From Oscillospiraceae bacterium (GTDB lineage Bacteria; Bacillota; Clostridia; Oscillospirales; Oscillospiraceae): DNA of 32,597 bases. The position numbers were made by a program, and so were the translations under genes. The stretch spans positions 1 to 32,597 of the forward strand of contig SVLR01000023.1 in NCBI GenBank assembly GCA_015067785.1, written 5' to 3'. Below the pieces are notes generated by a model. The model did not search any database. It was not told the DNA's origin and saw nothing but the letters and a program-made list of their open reading frames with translations. Shown here in pieces: positions 9,124 to 16,013 of the stretch (positions are counted from its first letter, which is position 1; each line of letters opens with the position of its first letter).

Positions 9124-9678
9124 TTACTTGTTGTATCGCTCCCGGAGCGCACCGGCAAGTGTGTCGGTAGCTGCAGGGGCAGGATTACCTGTGCCCGTTC
9201 CCCGGGCGTAAGGGGGTGGGGTTTCAGTATCAAACATATAGCCACTCTCCTTTTTAAGCTCTTCAAGAGCAGCAGCAATATCTTGATCCTGATTCTTGCT
9301 CTCCCTTAAGGCCGGGATATCCAACAGAGCAGAAATCGCCTTAGCATTCTTTCCCTTTGCTCCGGTGATTGCTGTATTCACTTTTTGCTGGAAATCTCGC
9401 TCGGCCATTTCGGCCTTATGATCCGCCACAGCTTTGTTGTACTTTTCCTCCCAGTCCTGCGCTGTCTTGCGCACGGTTTCCAGATCCGTTCCCTGATCCT
9501 TGAAACCTTGAATGGTTTTCTGCGCATCATCAAGCTGCTGTTTGAGGGTGTCATAGTCAGAAAACTGTGCCTTTACCGCACCAATATCCCGACTGTTTTC
9601 ATCGAGAATCGTATCAATGATCTCCTTTGGGAGTGCCTCCCCATTTACCTTTAGGTTTGCAAGAAATTCGCGTTTCAT
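9124..9678 (-). CDS. Phage scaffolding protein (GP20-like)
   Basis: The start at ATG 9678 is set by GGAGAAAGG about 7 bases upstream; an alternative GTG at 9696 lies inside that signal. The 184-residue product is almost wholly charged coiled coil: KREFLANLKVNGEALPKEI, then repeated heptads such as DDAQKTIQGFKDQGTDLETV and a conserved KGKNAKAISALLDIPAL segment typical of the phage minor structural GP20/scaffold family. It has a Pro/Gly-rich linker and a C-terminal helix. It guides capsid assembly and is expelled before packaging. It is the first late gene after cassette 1, and no clear promoter is visible between them. Confidence 0.85.
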   Translation of the reverse strand: MKREFLANLKVNGEALPKEIIDTILDENSRDIGAVKAQFSDYDTLKQQLDDAQKTIQGFKDQGTDLETVRKTAQDWEEKYNKAVADHKAEMAERDFQQKVNTAITGAKGKNAKAISALLDIPALRESKNQDQDIAAALEELKKESGYMFDTETPPPYARGTGTGNPAPAATDTLAGALRERYNK

Positions 9679-9767
9679 AGGGTTTCCTTTCTCCACTTCG
9701 CTTTGTTATCGGTGGTCGCCTCACCTGTGGTACCGTAGTTTTGCGACTTCGGCCCGGTCAAAATTAT

Positions 9768-9796
9768 ATAAAAAGAACGCATCCTAAGATGCGTTC
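9768..9796 (-). terminator. Intrinsic terminator of cassette 1
   Basis: On the - strand a perfect 9-bp stem (GAACGCATC/GATGCGTTC, loop of 4) is followed by TTTTTATAT. It lies 12 bases after the stop of the zinc-ribbon/HNH-like gene. The 9697-9767 stretch downstream holds no gene and no clear promoter, although the late genes resume at 9678. Confidence 0.88.
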
Positions 9797-9808
9797 CGTT
9801 TATCGATA

Positions 9809-10441
9809 TTAACTTTTCTTTCTAGGTACTAAGCCCAGGGCTTCTTCTGGGGGCCAGCCACGCCGCATACGACTGCCATATGTGCTTGGCTTAATTCCAA
9901 GTTGCCTTCCCCATTGTGCCAATGTTTTGGTTTGCCCGTTAAGTGTAATTAGGTGATTTGAACTGGTGTTGTTGTTTTGTTCTTCGCGTGTAACCCACCT
10001 GCAATTATCCGGACTGTAACCCTTATTGTTATCAATTCTATCTATGCTGAGACCATCACGGTATCCGTTAGCTGTAGCCCAATCATAGAATGCTTGGAAG
10101 TTATGCAGCCACTCATCACAAACTTTTATTCCACGACCTCCGTACCGAGTAAAACCGTTATGTTTTGGATTGGTACATCTTTGTTTCATACCTTTCCACA
10201 CTATATGAAGTTGTGAATCAGCTTTCCCGTGAATATAATTACGAGTTGCTAACCGATTATTGCGGTAACACCCGCAACTATACACTTTTCCCATTTTCAA
10301 ATCAGCTCCACGAACTATAGCAGTTTTTCCACAATCACATAAACAATGCCATTGGGGTTTATTACTAGCATCATTTTTCGATCTTTGAATCACTGTGAGT
10401 CGCCCAAAGCGCTGCCCGGTGAGATCGATGAGCCTACCCAT
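9809..10441 (-). CDS. Zinc-ribbon/HNH-like protein, copy 1 (homing-endonuclease-like)
   Basis: A 210-residue protein starting at ATG 10441, which overlaps the upstream stop by 8 bases (ATGGGTAG). Region 1 (about residues 1-65) is LIDLTGQRFGRLTVIQR followed by a four-cysteine ribbon, CxCxCG...SCGC. Region 2 (about 75-155) carries RYGGRGIKVCDEW, then LSIDRIDNNKGYSPDNCRWV, which matches the HNH/AP2-type layout but has Arg where the catalytic His usually stands. Region 3 (about 160-205) has LNGQTKTLAQWGRQLGI and GWPPEEAL, a DNA-binding module seen in homing endonucleases. Paralogues lie at 14477 and 31168. It probably binds DNA; nuclease activity is uncertain because of the substituted His. Confidence 0.75.
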   Translation of the reverse strand: MGRLIDLTGQRFGRLTVIQRSKNDASNKPQWHCLCDCGKTAIVRGADLKMGKVYSCGCYRNNRLATRNYIHGKADSQLHIVWKGMKQRCTNPKHNGFTRYGGRGIKVCDEWLHNFQAFYDWATANGYRDGLSIDRIDNNKGYSPDNCRWVTREEQNNNTSSNHLITLNGQTKTLAQWGRQLGIKPSTYGSRMRRGWPPEEALGLVPRKKS

Positions 10442-10688
10442 TTTTTTCACCCTTCAGCTGATAAAGTGCCTTTACAGCTTCTTCAAGCCTGTCCTTGTTC
10501 TCATAAATATATTTGTTTGAAATTAGCAGCATATGAAAAATTTTGTTAGCGTGATATTTCAGATCTTCCCTTGAACATCTGCCGCCTTCTTCAAAATAAT
10601 CTATAACCTCACCCATAACAGTCATCGTTAGGTCGAGCTCATAAACTACTTGTTCATTTATATCGATTACATCAATCAAATCTTGCAT
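10434..10688 (-). CDS. Small helical protein of cassette 1
   Basis: An 84-residue acidic protein with no family I recognise. The start at 10688 follows AAGGAGG with an 8-base spacer; a longer frame would run through the upstream structured region. It begins MQDLID and shares most residues with the protein at 15120-15371: EQVVYELDL, TVMG, ISN-YxYENKxRLEEA. Both are predicted all-helical. The stop codon lies inside the first codons of the zinc-ribbon/HNH gene, so the two proteins are coupled and probably work together. Possible roles are partner, inhibitor or antitoxin of that protein; none is shown by the sequence. Confidence 0.8.
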   Translation of the reverse strand: MQDLIDVIDINEQVVYELDLTMTVMGEVIDYFEEGGRCSREDLKYHANKIFHMLLISNKYIYENKDRLEEAVKALYQLKGEKNG

Positions 10689-10701
10689 AAATATTTCCTC
10701 C

Positions 10702-10730
10702 TTGATTTTCACCCGGAGGAATGGTAGAAT
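10702..10730 (+). promoter_or_regulatory. Promoter of candidate antisense RNA 1
   Basis: TTGATT (10702-10707), a 17-base spacer and TAGAAT (10725-10730) read rightward, against the surrounding leftward genes. The -35 box is the complement of the leader just before the small-gene ribosome-binding site. The same arrangement recurs at 15385-15413. Confidence 0.6.
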
Positions 10731-10736
10731 AGATTT

Positions 10737-10809
10737 ACTACTCCTTCGGGTGTGGTGAGATAACCGTAACCTGTTCACTTCCTACGGCGGCAGGTTGCGG
10801 TTATTTTTC
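10737..10809 (+). ncRNA. Candidate antisense (countertranscript) RNA 1
   Basis: Downstream of the promoter at 10702, a transcript starting near 10737 would run about 70 bases. It would end at a 12-bp stem (arms 10762-10773 and 10791-10802, one G-T wobble, 17-base loop) followed by ATTTTTCTT on the + strand, a good intrinsic terminator. It is antisense to the leader between the ribbon-helix-helix gene (10801-10974) and the small gene (10434-10688). The same promoter/stem/U-tract design with a 17-base loop occurs in cassette 2. Control by analogy with plasmid pMV158 RNAII is an inference. Confidence 0.55.
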
Positions 10810-10974
10810 TTGCACTAACAGCAGATGTATTCCTTGTCTAATGGCATCTGTGCGTGTGATATTATGCTTTCGGCAATAATCTTCCAATTTCTTATTGGTA
10901 GCACTGTCAAGTCGCACTTTCACATCCACATTTAACGGATTCTCTGCTTTAGGTCGTCCGGTTCTCGGAGACAT
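10801..10974 (-). CDS. Ribbon-helix-helix regulator (CopG/Arc type)
   Basis: A 57-residue protein from ATG 10974, with GAGGTG just upstream. It begins MSPRTGRPKAENPLNVDVKV. The pattern is a flexible basic start, one beta strand (NVDVKVRLD), helix 1 (NKKLEDYCRKHN), a turn (ITR) and helix 2 (TDAIRQGIHLLLVQ). This is the Arc/CopG ribbon-helix-helix fold, which binds DNA as a dimer through the strand. It has its own promoter at 11009-11037, with the inverted repeat GTTCC (10995-10999)/GGAAC (11021-11025) around the -10 box, so autorepression is likely. It is the first gene of cassette 1; its stop lies in the stem of the candidate antisense RNA terminator. Confidence 0.85.
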   Translation of the reverse strand: MSPRTGRPKAENPLNVDVKVRLDSATNKKLEDYCRKHNITRTDAIRQGIHLLLVQEK

Positions 10975-10994
10975 CTCATCACCTCACTTTTTGA

Positions 10995-11037
10995 GTTCCG
11001 TTAATTCTAATATATTTATTGGAACGCAAAAAGTCAA
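10995..11037 (-). promoter_or_regulatory. Promoter and putative operator of cassette 1
   Basis: On the - strand TTGACT (11032-11037), a 17-base spacer and TATATT (11009-11014) form a good sigma-A promoter. The inverted repeat GTTCC (10995-10999)/GGAAC (11021-11025) brackets the -10 box and is a plausible binding site for the adjacent ribbon-helix-helix protein. Confidence 0.75.
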
Positions 11038-11064
11038 GAGGAAATTTCAAAATATTTTTGCATA

Positions 11065-11095
11065 GAAAAACCACCAGCCGAAATCGGTTGGTGGT
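11065..11095 (-). terminator. Intrinsic terminator upstream of cassette 1
   Basis: On the - strand a 12-bp stem with one wobble (ACCACCAACCGA/TCGGCTGGTGGT, 2-base loop) is followed by TTTTT. It ends the transcript of the 61-residue gene and the MuF gene, and isolates cassette 1 from the late operon. Confidence 0.88.
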
Positions 11096-11105
11096 CTATT
11101 GATTA

Positions 11106-11291
11106 TCATATTAGTCCAGCACATATCATTTGGATTGTGTCGCCGGCGCCACTTTCTTCTATCTCTCTGATTTCCTCGTCTGTCGCCGCTTCCATAAAAG
11201 CATCAAAACGCTTTTTTATGCCCAACCATTCTTCCTTCGAAAAACTGCCATAGAGTATATCGTGAATTAGTGATGTACATTGATTTTCCAC
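11106..11291 (-). CDS. Small acidic protein after the MuF gene; candidate immunity protein
   Basis: A 61-residue, strongly acidic helical protein (SKEEWLGIKKRFDAF, ATDEEIREIEESGAG) starting at GTG 11291. Its GGAGG overlaps the MuF stop region, so it is the next gene of that transcript, and a terminator follows immediately. I recognise no family. MuF-type phage toxins are commonly followed by a small immunity gene. Given the HExxH domain at the MuF C-terminus, the position, acidity and size would fit that role. This is an inference from context only. Confidence 0.65.
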   Translation of the reverse strand: MENQCTSLIHDILYGSFSKEEWLGIKKRFDAFMEAATDEEIREIEESGAGDTIQMICAGLI

Positions 11292-11294
11292 CGG

Positions 11295-13049
11295 TTACAC
11301 ACCTCCTTTAAGTCTTCCTAATGCAGCCCATAGAGCTTCTTTAGTTTTATCAGATATTCTCCTATTTTGGATGGCATATTCCACTTGCATCCTAAGCCAA
11401 TTATACCTATCAGGCAAAGGTATGTCAAATAAATCTTTTGCAAACTTAAAATCTTCTCCGTACTTGGTAATGGAATTTATAATTTTTAAGCTTTGTGTAT
11501 ACTCTTTATATGATACCTGGTAAGAAATTTGATTTACCTTGCATATTTCCTGTGCAAATAATTCAACCGGGCCTTCTTCGAGTCCTCTGTGCCTTATAAA
11601 AGTATCCCTATCATAGTAGCTTACAGATCTTGCGTGAAGGTGCTCATGAATAACTGTCTTTATTCCCGCATCTTGTCGCAGAGTTATATCACAGGACCAT
11701 TCCTTTCTTCCGCTTGTTCCAGGCAACTGCTCAACTGCTACAACGTGAGTAACCTTACTCCATTTACTTTCCTTTTGTGAGTAGTTGTATAGTTTCTCAT
11801 CAATGTAATTTGATAGTTCACTTAGCTCAACCGGTGCATCTAAATAGAATGATCTATCAAAATTTTCATTAACTGCAGATGCTTGTTTATAAGCCGTTTC
11901 CGCCTCTTTGCCCTCTTTCCAGGTAAAGCCGGCAGCTTCTGCCCGGGCATGTTGGGTTGGAAGTCCTGCTGCCTTGGAGAACCTGGCATATTCATCCCGG
12001 AGGCGCACCAGCTTAATTTGGTCATTCTGCAACCGTTCATCGTCGCCTACGGTTTTGTCGATAAGGATCTTCCGCTTTTGACTGCGAATGGCACGCTCCA
12101 GTTGGCGTTGCCTCTGGGTAGCCTCGTATAAAGTATAATGCTTGCCTTCGTATGTAACTCCGGTTTCATTGTCTTTTCGCATTTGCTCCAGCTCTTCCGG
12201 CGTATATTGCGGCTCGCTGATACCGAGAATAATCGGGAAGGCACTATGCGCACAGTTGAGTTGACTTATTCTTCTCACCAGGCTGTTATTCAGTGCCTTA
12301 TATTCCTTGTCTGTATATTGACGGCCTTGAAACGGGGCATGATCTTCTGCACAAGCACTATGTGCAGAAATTTCCCAGCCATCGCAACCAAGATCATCGT
12401 GGTTCTGCTGGGAGATCTTCTCCTGCATCAGTCCCAACCCGCCCATAATATTCTGCCGGACAGCAGCCTCTACTGTAAAGTGCTTTTTAAAACCATAATC
12501 GATACTGACAATACCCTTATCGTAAAGTCCTTTTAAGGCATCCCGAATTGCGGAATTGTAATCCTGTCCACCAGTAACCGTGCGCATAAACGCATCATCA
12601 CAAGCCTTTTTATAGGCTTTGGTCAGTGTCCTAGCTTTGCCGTCAGAGCCTATAAAGCCCATTGTCCTTGTGATATTTGTGAGATCCTTATTCGCCTGCT
12701 GGACTGCCAGATTTATAATCTGCTGGAGGCTGGAGTTAGCCGCAAAGGGAATGCCCCTGGTAGTCGGGAGCCGGGAAAGATCGAAATTATAGCCTGTTTT
12801 AGCTGCCTGTTTCAGCAGTTTCTCCAATTCCTTTTCGGACACCTTCAGCTTCTTCTGCAATTCTTTCTTCAGCTGTTTTTGAGAAACACCGAGTTTTTGA
12901 ATTTGCCAAGTTTGATATGCCGCCGTACCGGTCAGCTGTCCAGCCTCTGCTACTCTTTTTGCAATATCCTCAATCAGAAAATCCGTAACTGGATCCAGCA
13001 GCTGTCCGGCAGCATCCCTCAATGCCTCCACTTGCGCGGCTGTTAACAC
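11295..13049 (-). CDS. MuF-like minor capsid protein with C-terminal HExxH domain
   Basis: A 584-residue protein starting at GTG 13049, five bases after the portal stop. Residues about 1-330 match the phage minor capsid/MuF type: helical start, LPTTRGIPFAANSSLQQ, QDYNSAIRDALKGLYDKG and a conserved Cys/His patch around WEISAHSACAEDHAPFQGRQ. Residues about 330-400 are a charged linker. The C-terminal part (about 400-584) holds TVIHEHLHARS, an HExxH zinc-peptidase motif at residues 468-472, with EEGPVELF about 20 residues later as a possible third ligand. The DNA of this part (11295-11870) is visibly more AT-rich than the rest. It is probably carried in the virion near the portal; the effector role of the C-terminus is inferred. 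Confidence 0.82.
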   Translation of the reverse strand: MLTAAQVEALRDAAGQLLDPVTDFLIEDIAKRVAEAGQLTGTAAYQTWQIQKLGVSQKQLKKELQKKLKVSEKELEKLLKQAAKTGYNFDLSRLPTTRGIPFAANSSLQQIINLAVQQANKDLTNITRTMGFIGSDGKARTLTKAYKKACDDAFMRTVTGGQDYNSAIRDALKGLYDKGIVSIDYGFKKHFTVEAAVRQNIMGGLGLMQEKISQQNHDDLGCDGWEISAHSACAEDHAPFQGRQYTDKEYKALNNSLVRRISQLNCAHSAFPIILGISEPQYTPEELEQMRKDNETGVTYEGKHYTLYEATQRQRQLERAIRSQKRKILIDKTVGDDERLQNDQIKLVRLRDEYARFSKAAGLPTQHARAEAAGFTWKEGKEAETAYKQASAVNENFDRSFYLDAPVELSELSNYIDEKLYNYSQKESKWSKVTHVVAVEQLPGTSGRKEWSCDITLRQDAGIKTVIHEHLHARSVSYYDRDTFIRHRGLEEGPVELFAQEICKVNQISYQVSYKEYTQSLKIINSITKYGEDFKFAKDLFDIPLPDRYNWLRMQVEYAIQNRRISDKTKEALWAALGRLKGGV

Positions 13050-13051
13050 CC

Positions 13052-14419
13052 TTAATCAGCCCCTTCCTCCAGATCATTCGGCATATAATCCATTCGGATT
13101 TTAGCTCTTTCTTGAGGCGTATCGCACGGGAGATTGTGGTACCAGCCTACCAAACGTTCCGGCTGCAGCAAGCCCATAGATACCTGCTCCTTTAGCTCTG
13201 CATAGGTCTTTGCTTCGTCGTAGAGCACGCCGTTGCCAAAATCGATCACAACTGCATCCTCCGCCACATCGTGGGCGCCGGCAATCTGGTACATCTGTCC
13301 CAGCACACCGCAAAGCTGCACTGTATCCAACACCGCCTTCTCGTATATACCCTGTAGGTCAAGTATGGTTAAGTTGTATTCGCCGGCACTGGAGGTAATT
13401 TCCGTTGCTGTGCGTTCTGCCGCCTCCACCTCGGAGAGTAGACCTCTTTTTAGTCCGATGACACTTTCTACTGCCCTCAAATACTCCTGCTTCCGGGCGA
13501 GGTAGGAAGCCTCCCGTAATGTCGGACTAAAGATCGTCACCCCTGCAGTCTCAGGGTCTTCGTCGAGACCTACGAAGATATTGTCCTTCAGGCGCTTATT
13601 TCCATCGGCGTCTCTTGACAGCATATCCGCACTGACGATCACACGGCTCTCACCGCGGTCAAATTCTCCATTAAGCTGGGCTTCATTTCTGTTGATGTTG
13701 CGGATCAGTCCAACCGCCGCTGCATATACACTGACGCCATCCGCACTTCCGTCCACGCAATTCGTATAAAATGTCTTCATGCACACCATACCAATGGAGC
13801 CTACCGGTTTTGTAAAAGTAAATTCCGGCTGCAGCTGCTCATATTGGGGAAGTGTGCTCAGGGGCACCTGCTGTCCCAGGGTGTCCTTAGAGTAAGCTGC
13901 GAAAAGCTTATATCGGATAGTGAGATATCCGTTACCATCGACTGTGCGCCGTTCCAACAGGGTATAATATTTATTGCCGGATACTGTCACTTCCAGCGTT
14001 CCAATGTCCGTCAGCTCTCCTCTGGCGTCTCTGGCGAATACCAGCACATTGTTTCTGGGTACCACTGCAAATATAAAACCTTTTTTATCCGCTGTAGGGA
14101 TGGGCTTCAGCAATGCTTCACCGCCAATCAGAGCCATCTGCATTGCCTGTGTACTCACCTCAGAGATCTCCTGCAGGATATTCTTTACAAATTCATCATC
14201 GCTGGTGGCTTTGTACTCGGAGAATACCGTTTTCGTCAGTTTCCTGACTATGGTGTACGGAATGCGTTGGCTTGTATCCACATCTTTCGTCTTCTCATCG
14301 CTGTAATAAAGATCAAACCAAGTTGCTATGGCAGCCCTCATCCTGGGTGTTGTTATGTCTGCAGCTTCAAAAGCACCGGCGTATCCGGTCGCATTTTTTA
14401 GCATGTTACTGTGTTGCAT
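13052..14419 (-). CDS. Portal protein
   Basis: A 455-residue protein from ATG 14419 with GGAGG seven bases upstream. It matches A118/SPP1-type portal proteins: N-terminal RMRAAIATWFDLYYSD, VRKLTKTVFSEY, MQMALIGGEALLKPIP, a central beta region with VVPRNNVLVFARD, the crown helix region LARKQEYLRAVESVIGLKRG and AERTATEITSSAGEYN, and an acidic C-terminus. The portal ring is the DNA entry/exit channel and the terminase docking site. It is followed at once by the MuF gene. It is separated from TerL by cassette 2, so it depends on read-through, anti-termination or an unseen promoter. Confidence 0.88.
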   Translation of the reverse strand: MQHSNMLKNATGYAGAFEAADITTPRMRAAIATWFDLYYSDEKTKDVDTSQRIPYTIVRKLTKTVFSEYKATSDDEFVKNILQEISEVSTQAMQMALIGGEALLKPIPTADKKGFIFAVVPRNNVLVFARDARGELTDIGTLEVTVSGNKYYTLLERRTVDGNGYLTIRYKLFAAYSKDTLGQQVPLSTLPQYEQLQPEFTFTKPVGSIGMVCMKTFYTNCVDGSADGVSVYAAAVGLIRNINRNEAQLNGEFDRGESRVIVSADMLSRDADGNKRLKDNIFVGLDEDPETAGVTIFSPTLREASYLARKQEYLRAVESVIGLKRGLLSEVEAAERTATEITSSAGEYNLTILDLQGIYEKAVLDTVQLCGVLGQMYQIAGAHDVAEDAVVIDFGNGVLYDEAKTYAELKEQVSMGLLQPERLVGWYHNLPCDTPQERAKIRMDYMPNDLEEGAD

Positions 14420-14434
14420 TTCTTAACCTCCGCT

Positions 14435-14468
14435 ATATAAATACAGCACCCTGAAAATCAGGGTGCTG
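14435..14468 (-). terminator. Intrinsic terminator of cassette 2
   Basis: On the - strand an 11-bp perfect stem with a 3-base loop (arms 14458-14468 and 14444-14454) is followed by TATTTATAT. It stands eight bases after the stop of the second zinc-ribbon/HNH gene and just before the portal ribosome-binding site. Confidence 0.85.
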
Positions 14469-14476
14469 CGCTCTTA

Positions 14477-15127
14477 CTATTTCTTTTGACTTGAAACTAG
14501 CTCCAGGGCTTCCTCCGGTGTCCAGCCGCGGCTTAGTCTTGAGCTAACAGTGCCGTAATTCATTCCATATAGCTCACACCATTCTATCAGTATTTTGCTT
14601 TCTCCGTTCAAAGTTATGATGCAGTTACTCGACCTGTTTCTAGTTTGTTCTTTTTGCGTTACCCACCGGCAATTTTCCGGACAATATGAACCATTCACGT
14701 CCACTCTATCGATACTTAAATCTTCTTGATAGCCATTTGCCATAGCCCAATCCCGGAAATTTTCATATTTCTTCCATTCTTCACATACCGTTATACCGCG
14801 TCCGCCATATCGATGGTAATTTTTGTGCTTTGGATTATAGCAGCGATATAACATATGATTCCATGTATTGTATAGCCGTGTTTTACTATCACCGTGCCGC
14901 TTGTGCCGCTTGTGCCGCTGGCTTACTATCTCACGCTGCAAACATCCACAGCTTTTTGTTCCGCCATTGCGCAAACTTCCTCCATAAGCCACAGTAATGT
15001 TCCCACAATCGCATACACACCGCCACTTAGTTTCGTGTTTCCCGGTTGGTTGTATATGATCTTCTGCTCTCTCAATGACTGTGAGCCGCCCAAAGCGCTG
15101 GCCGGTGAGATCGATGAGCCTACTCAT
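14477..15127 (-). CDS. Zinc-ribbon/HNH-like protein, copy 2 (homing-endonuclease-like)
   Basis: A 216-residue paralogue of the proteins at 9809 and 31168. The start at ATG 15127 overlaps the upstream stop by 8 bases (ATGAGTAG). It has SRLIDLTGQRFGRLTVIE at the start and a cysteine ribbon (RCVCDCGN...KSCGC). These are followed by a basic linker repeating RHKRH, then RYGGRGITVCEEWKKYENF, the HNH-like LSIDRVDVNGSYCPENCRWV with the first His replaced by Arg, and the C-terminal LNGESKILIEWCELYGM/GWTPEEALEL module. It is cotranscribed with the 83-residue gene upstream. Likely DNA-binding; catalytic activity is doubtful without the His. It is closer to copy 1 than to typical phage HNH proteins. Confidence 0.75.
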   Translation of the reverse strand: MSRLIDLTGQRFGRLTVIERAEDHIQPTGKHETKWRCVCDCGNITVAYGGSLRNGGTKSCGCLQREIVSQRHKRHKRHGDSKTRLYNTWNHMLYRCYNPKHKNYHRYGGRGITVCEEWKKYENFRDWAMANGYQEDLSIDRVDVNGSYCPENCRWVTQKEQTRNRSSNCIITLNGESKILIEWCELYGMNYGTVSSRLSRGWTPEEALELVSSQKK

Positions 15128-15371
15128 TTGATTTGCCTGCTTTCTGCTGCTGGTAATAGGCGTTTGCGGCTTCTTCAAGCCTGTTTTTGTTTTCATAAAG
15201 ATAGTTGTTGGAAATTATCAGCATATTAAAAACTCTACTAGCGTTGTTCTTGAGGTTCTCTCTCACTACCTCGTCGGTGCCTTCAAAAGCATCCAGAATA
15301 TAGCCCATAACGGTTTGCGCAAGGTCAAGTTCATAAACGACCTGTTCTGTTACATCGATTAAATCTTTCAT
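15120..15371 (-). CDS. Small helical protein of cassette 2
   Basis: An 83-residue paralogue of the 10434-10688 product, starting at ATG 15371 after AAGGAGG with the same 8-base spacer. The 24 bases around the start and leader are identical in both copies. Shared segments are EQVVYELDL, TVMG and the C-terminal ISNxYxYENKxRLEEA. The inserts differ (DAFEGTDEVVRENLKNN here). It is coupled to the following zinc-ribbon gene. Its function is unknown; the repeated pairing suggests it is a dedicated partner or inhibitor. Confidence 0.8.
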   Translation of the reverse strand: MKDLIDVTEQVVYELDLAQTVMGYILDAFEGTDEVVRENLKNNASRVFNMLIISNNYLYENKNRLEEAANAYYQQQKAGKSNE

Positions 15372-15384
15372 AAATATTTCCTCC

Positions 15385-15413
15385 TTGATTTTTTGCCTTA
15401 CCTGGTTTATAAT
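15385..15413 (+). promoter_or_regulatory. Promoter of candidate antisense RNA 2
   Basis: TTGATT (15385-15390), a 17-base spacer and a consensus TATAAT (15408-15413), reading rightward against the flanking genes. The geometry is identical to 10702-10730. The spacer and downstream bases also form an 8-bp stem (15395-15402 with 15426-15433) in the mRNA leader on the other strand. Confidence 0.65.
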
Positions 15414-15419
15414 CAAGGT

Positions 15420-15499
15420 GGCCGGGGTAAGGCTCCCGGCGCACCTTTGTGGGTGGAAGTAGCGGTCGCTGTGGAAAGTGGGCCGCTACTTTTTATTTA
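15420..15499 (+). ncRNA. Candidate antisense (countertranscript) RNA 2
   Basis: A transcript from about 15420 would end at a perfect 9-bp stem (arms 15457-15465 and 15483-15491, 17-base loop) followed by TTTTTATTT, about 75-80 bases in all. It is antisense to the leader between the 37-residue gene and the small helical gene. Stem sequences differ from cassette 1 while the layout, loop length, promoter and U-tract are kept. That argues for a maintained RNA gene rather than chance. Confidence 0.6.
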
Positions 15500-15610
15500 C
15501 CGCCCCATAATGCGTTTGACACTGGCTCTCAACTCCTCAAGCGTCTCGCACTTTTCAATCAGTTCGAGAATCGCTCTCAGCAGAGCCTCTGTCACTTGCA
15601 TATCGTTCAT
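15497..15610 (-). CDS. 37-residue helical protein
   Basis: A short frame from ATG 15610 with an AGGAGCGGGGGTGA ribosome-binding region directly upstream. The product is MNDMQVTEALLRAILEL followed by a charged helix (EKCETLEELRASVKRI). It is the first gene of the leftward transcript from the promoter at 15663-15691 and occupies the place that the ribbon-helix-helix gene holds in cassette 1. There is no recognisable family. Support comes from the promoter, the ribosome-binding site and the amphipathic helical pattern. Confidence 0.6.
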   Translation of the reverse strand: MNDMQVTEALLRAILELIEKCETLEELRASVKRIMGR

Positions 15611-15662
15611 TCACCCCCGCTCCTTTCTGTAAGAGGTTGTTTGCCTCTGCCTTACATTACTT

Positions 15663-15691
15663 ATTGTACACTATTTCGTTTCGTTTGTCAA
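15663..15691 (-). promoter_or_regulatory. Leftward promoter of cassette 2
   Basis: On the - strand TTGACA (15686-15691), a 17-base spacer and TACAAT (15663-15668). The -10 box lies in TAGTGTACAAT, which matches the palindrome at the opposing rightward promoter, so both are probably repressed by the same protein. Confidence 0.82.
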
Positions 15692-15731
15692 CTATTATTT
15701 TCACTTTTTTGTTGATTTTGCAAATTTAATA

Positions 15732-15760
15732 TTGACACATTTCATTTTTTAGTGTACACT
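15732..15760 (+). promoter_or_regulatory. Rightward promoter and operator of the HTH gene
   Basis: TTGACA (15732-15737), a 17-base spacer and TACACT (15755-15760). The -10 box sits in the perfect 10-base palindrome AGTGTACACT (15751-15760). A near copy, TAGTGTACAAT, overlaps the leftward -10 box. This is the typical arrangement for an autoregulated divergent switch. Confidence 0.8.
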
Positions 15761-15789
15761 CAAGTTGCTACAAAAAGGAGGTTTTGCAA

Positions 15790-16008
15790 ATGTCATTGAG
15801 TATGGGAGAAAAAATCAAAGTTATACTTCGACGGCGTGGTATGACACTTTCCGATCTTGCAGACAAGACCGGACAATCTCGACAAAATCTATCTAATAAA
15901 ATCAGCAGAGACAATTTCTCCGAAAAAGACCTTATAGAAATTGCTTCTGCTTTAAGTTGCACATATCACGCGGGTTTTACAATGAACGACACCGGTGAAG
16001 AAATTTAA
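15790..16008 (+). CDS. Small HTH (Cro/CI-type) regulator of cassette 2
   Basis: A 72-residue protein on the strand opposite to the late operon. The start at ATG 15790 follows AAGGAGG with an 8-base spacer. It is a single helix-turn-helix domain: EKIKVILRRRGMTLSDLADK then TGQSRQNLSNKISRDNF, followed by SEKDLIEIASALSC and a short tail. No dimerisation or cleavage domain is present. It faces a divergent promoter pair whose -10 boxes carry the same TAGTGTACA motif, so it probably represses both its own gene and the leftward cassette. A strong terminator follows its stop codon. Confidence 0.87.
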   Translation: MSLSMGEKIKVILRRRGMTLSDLADKTGQSRQNLSNKISRDNFSEKDLIEIASALSCTYHAGFTMNDTGEEI

Positions 16009-16013
16009 CAAAT

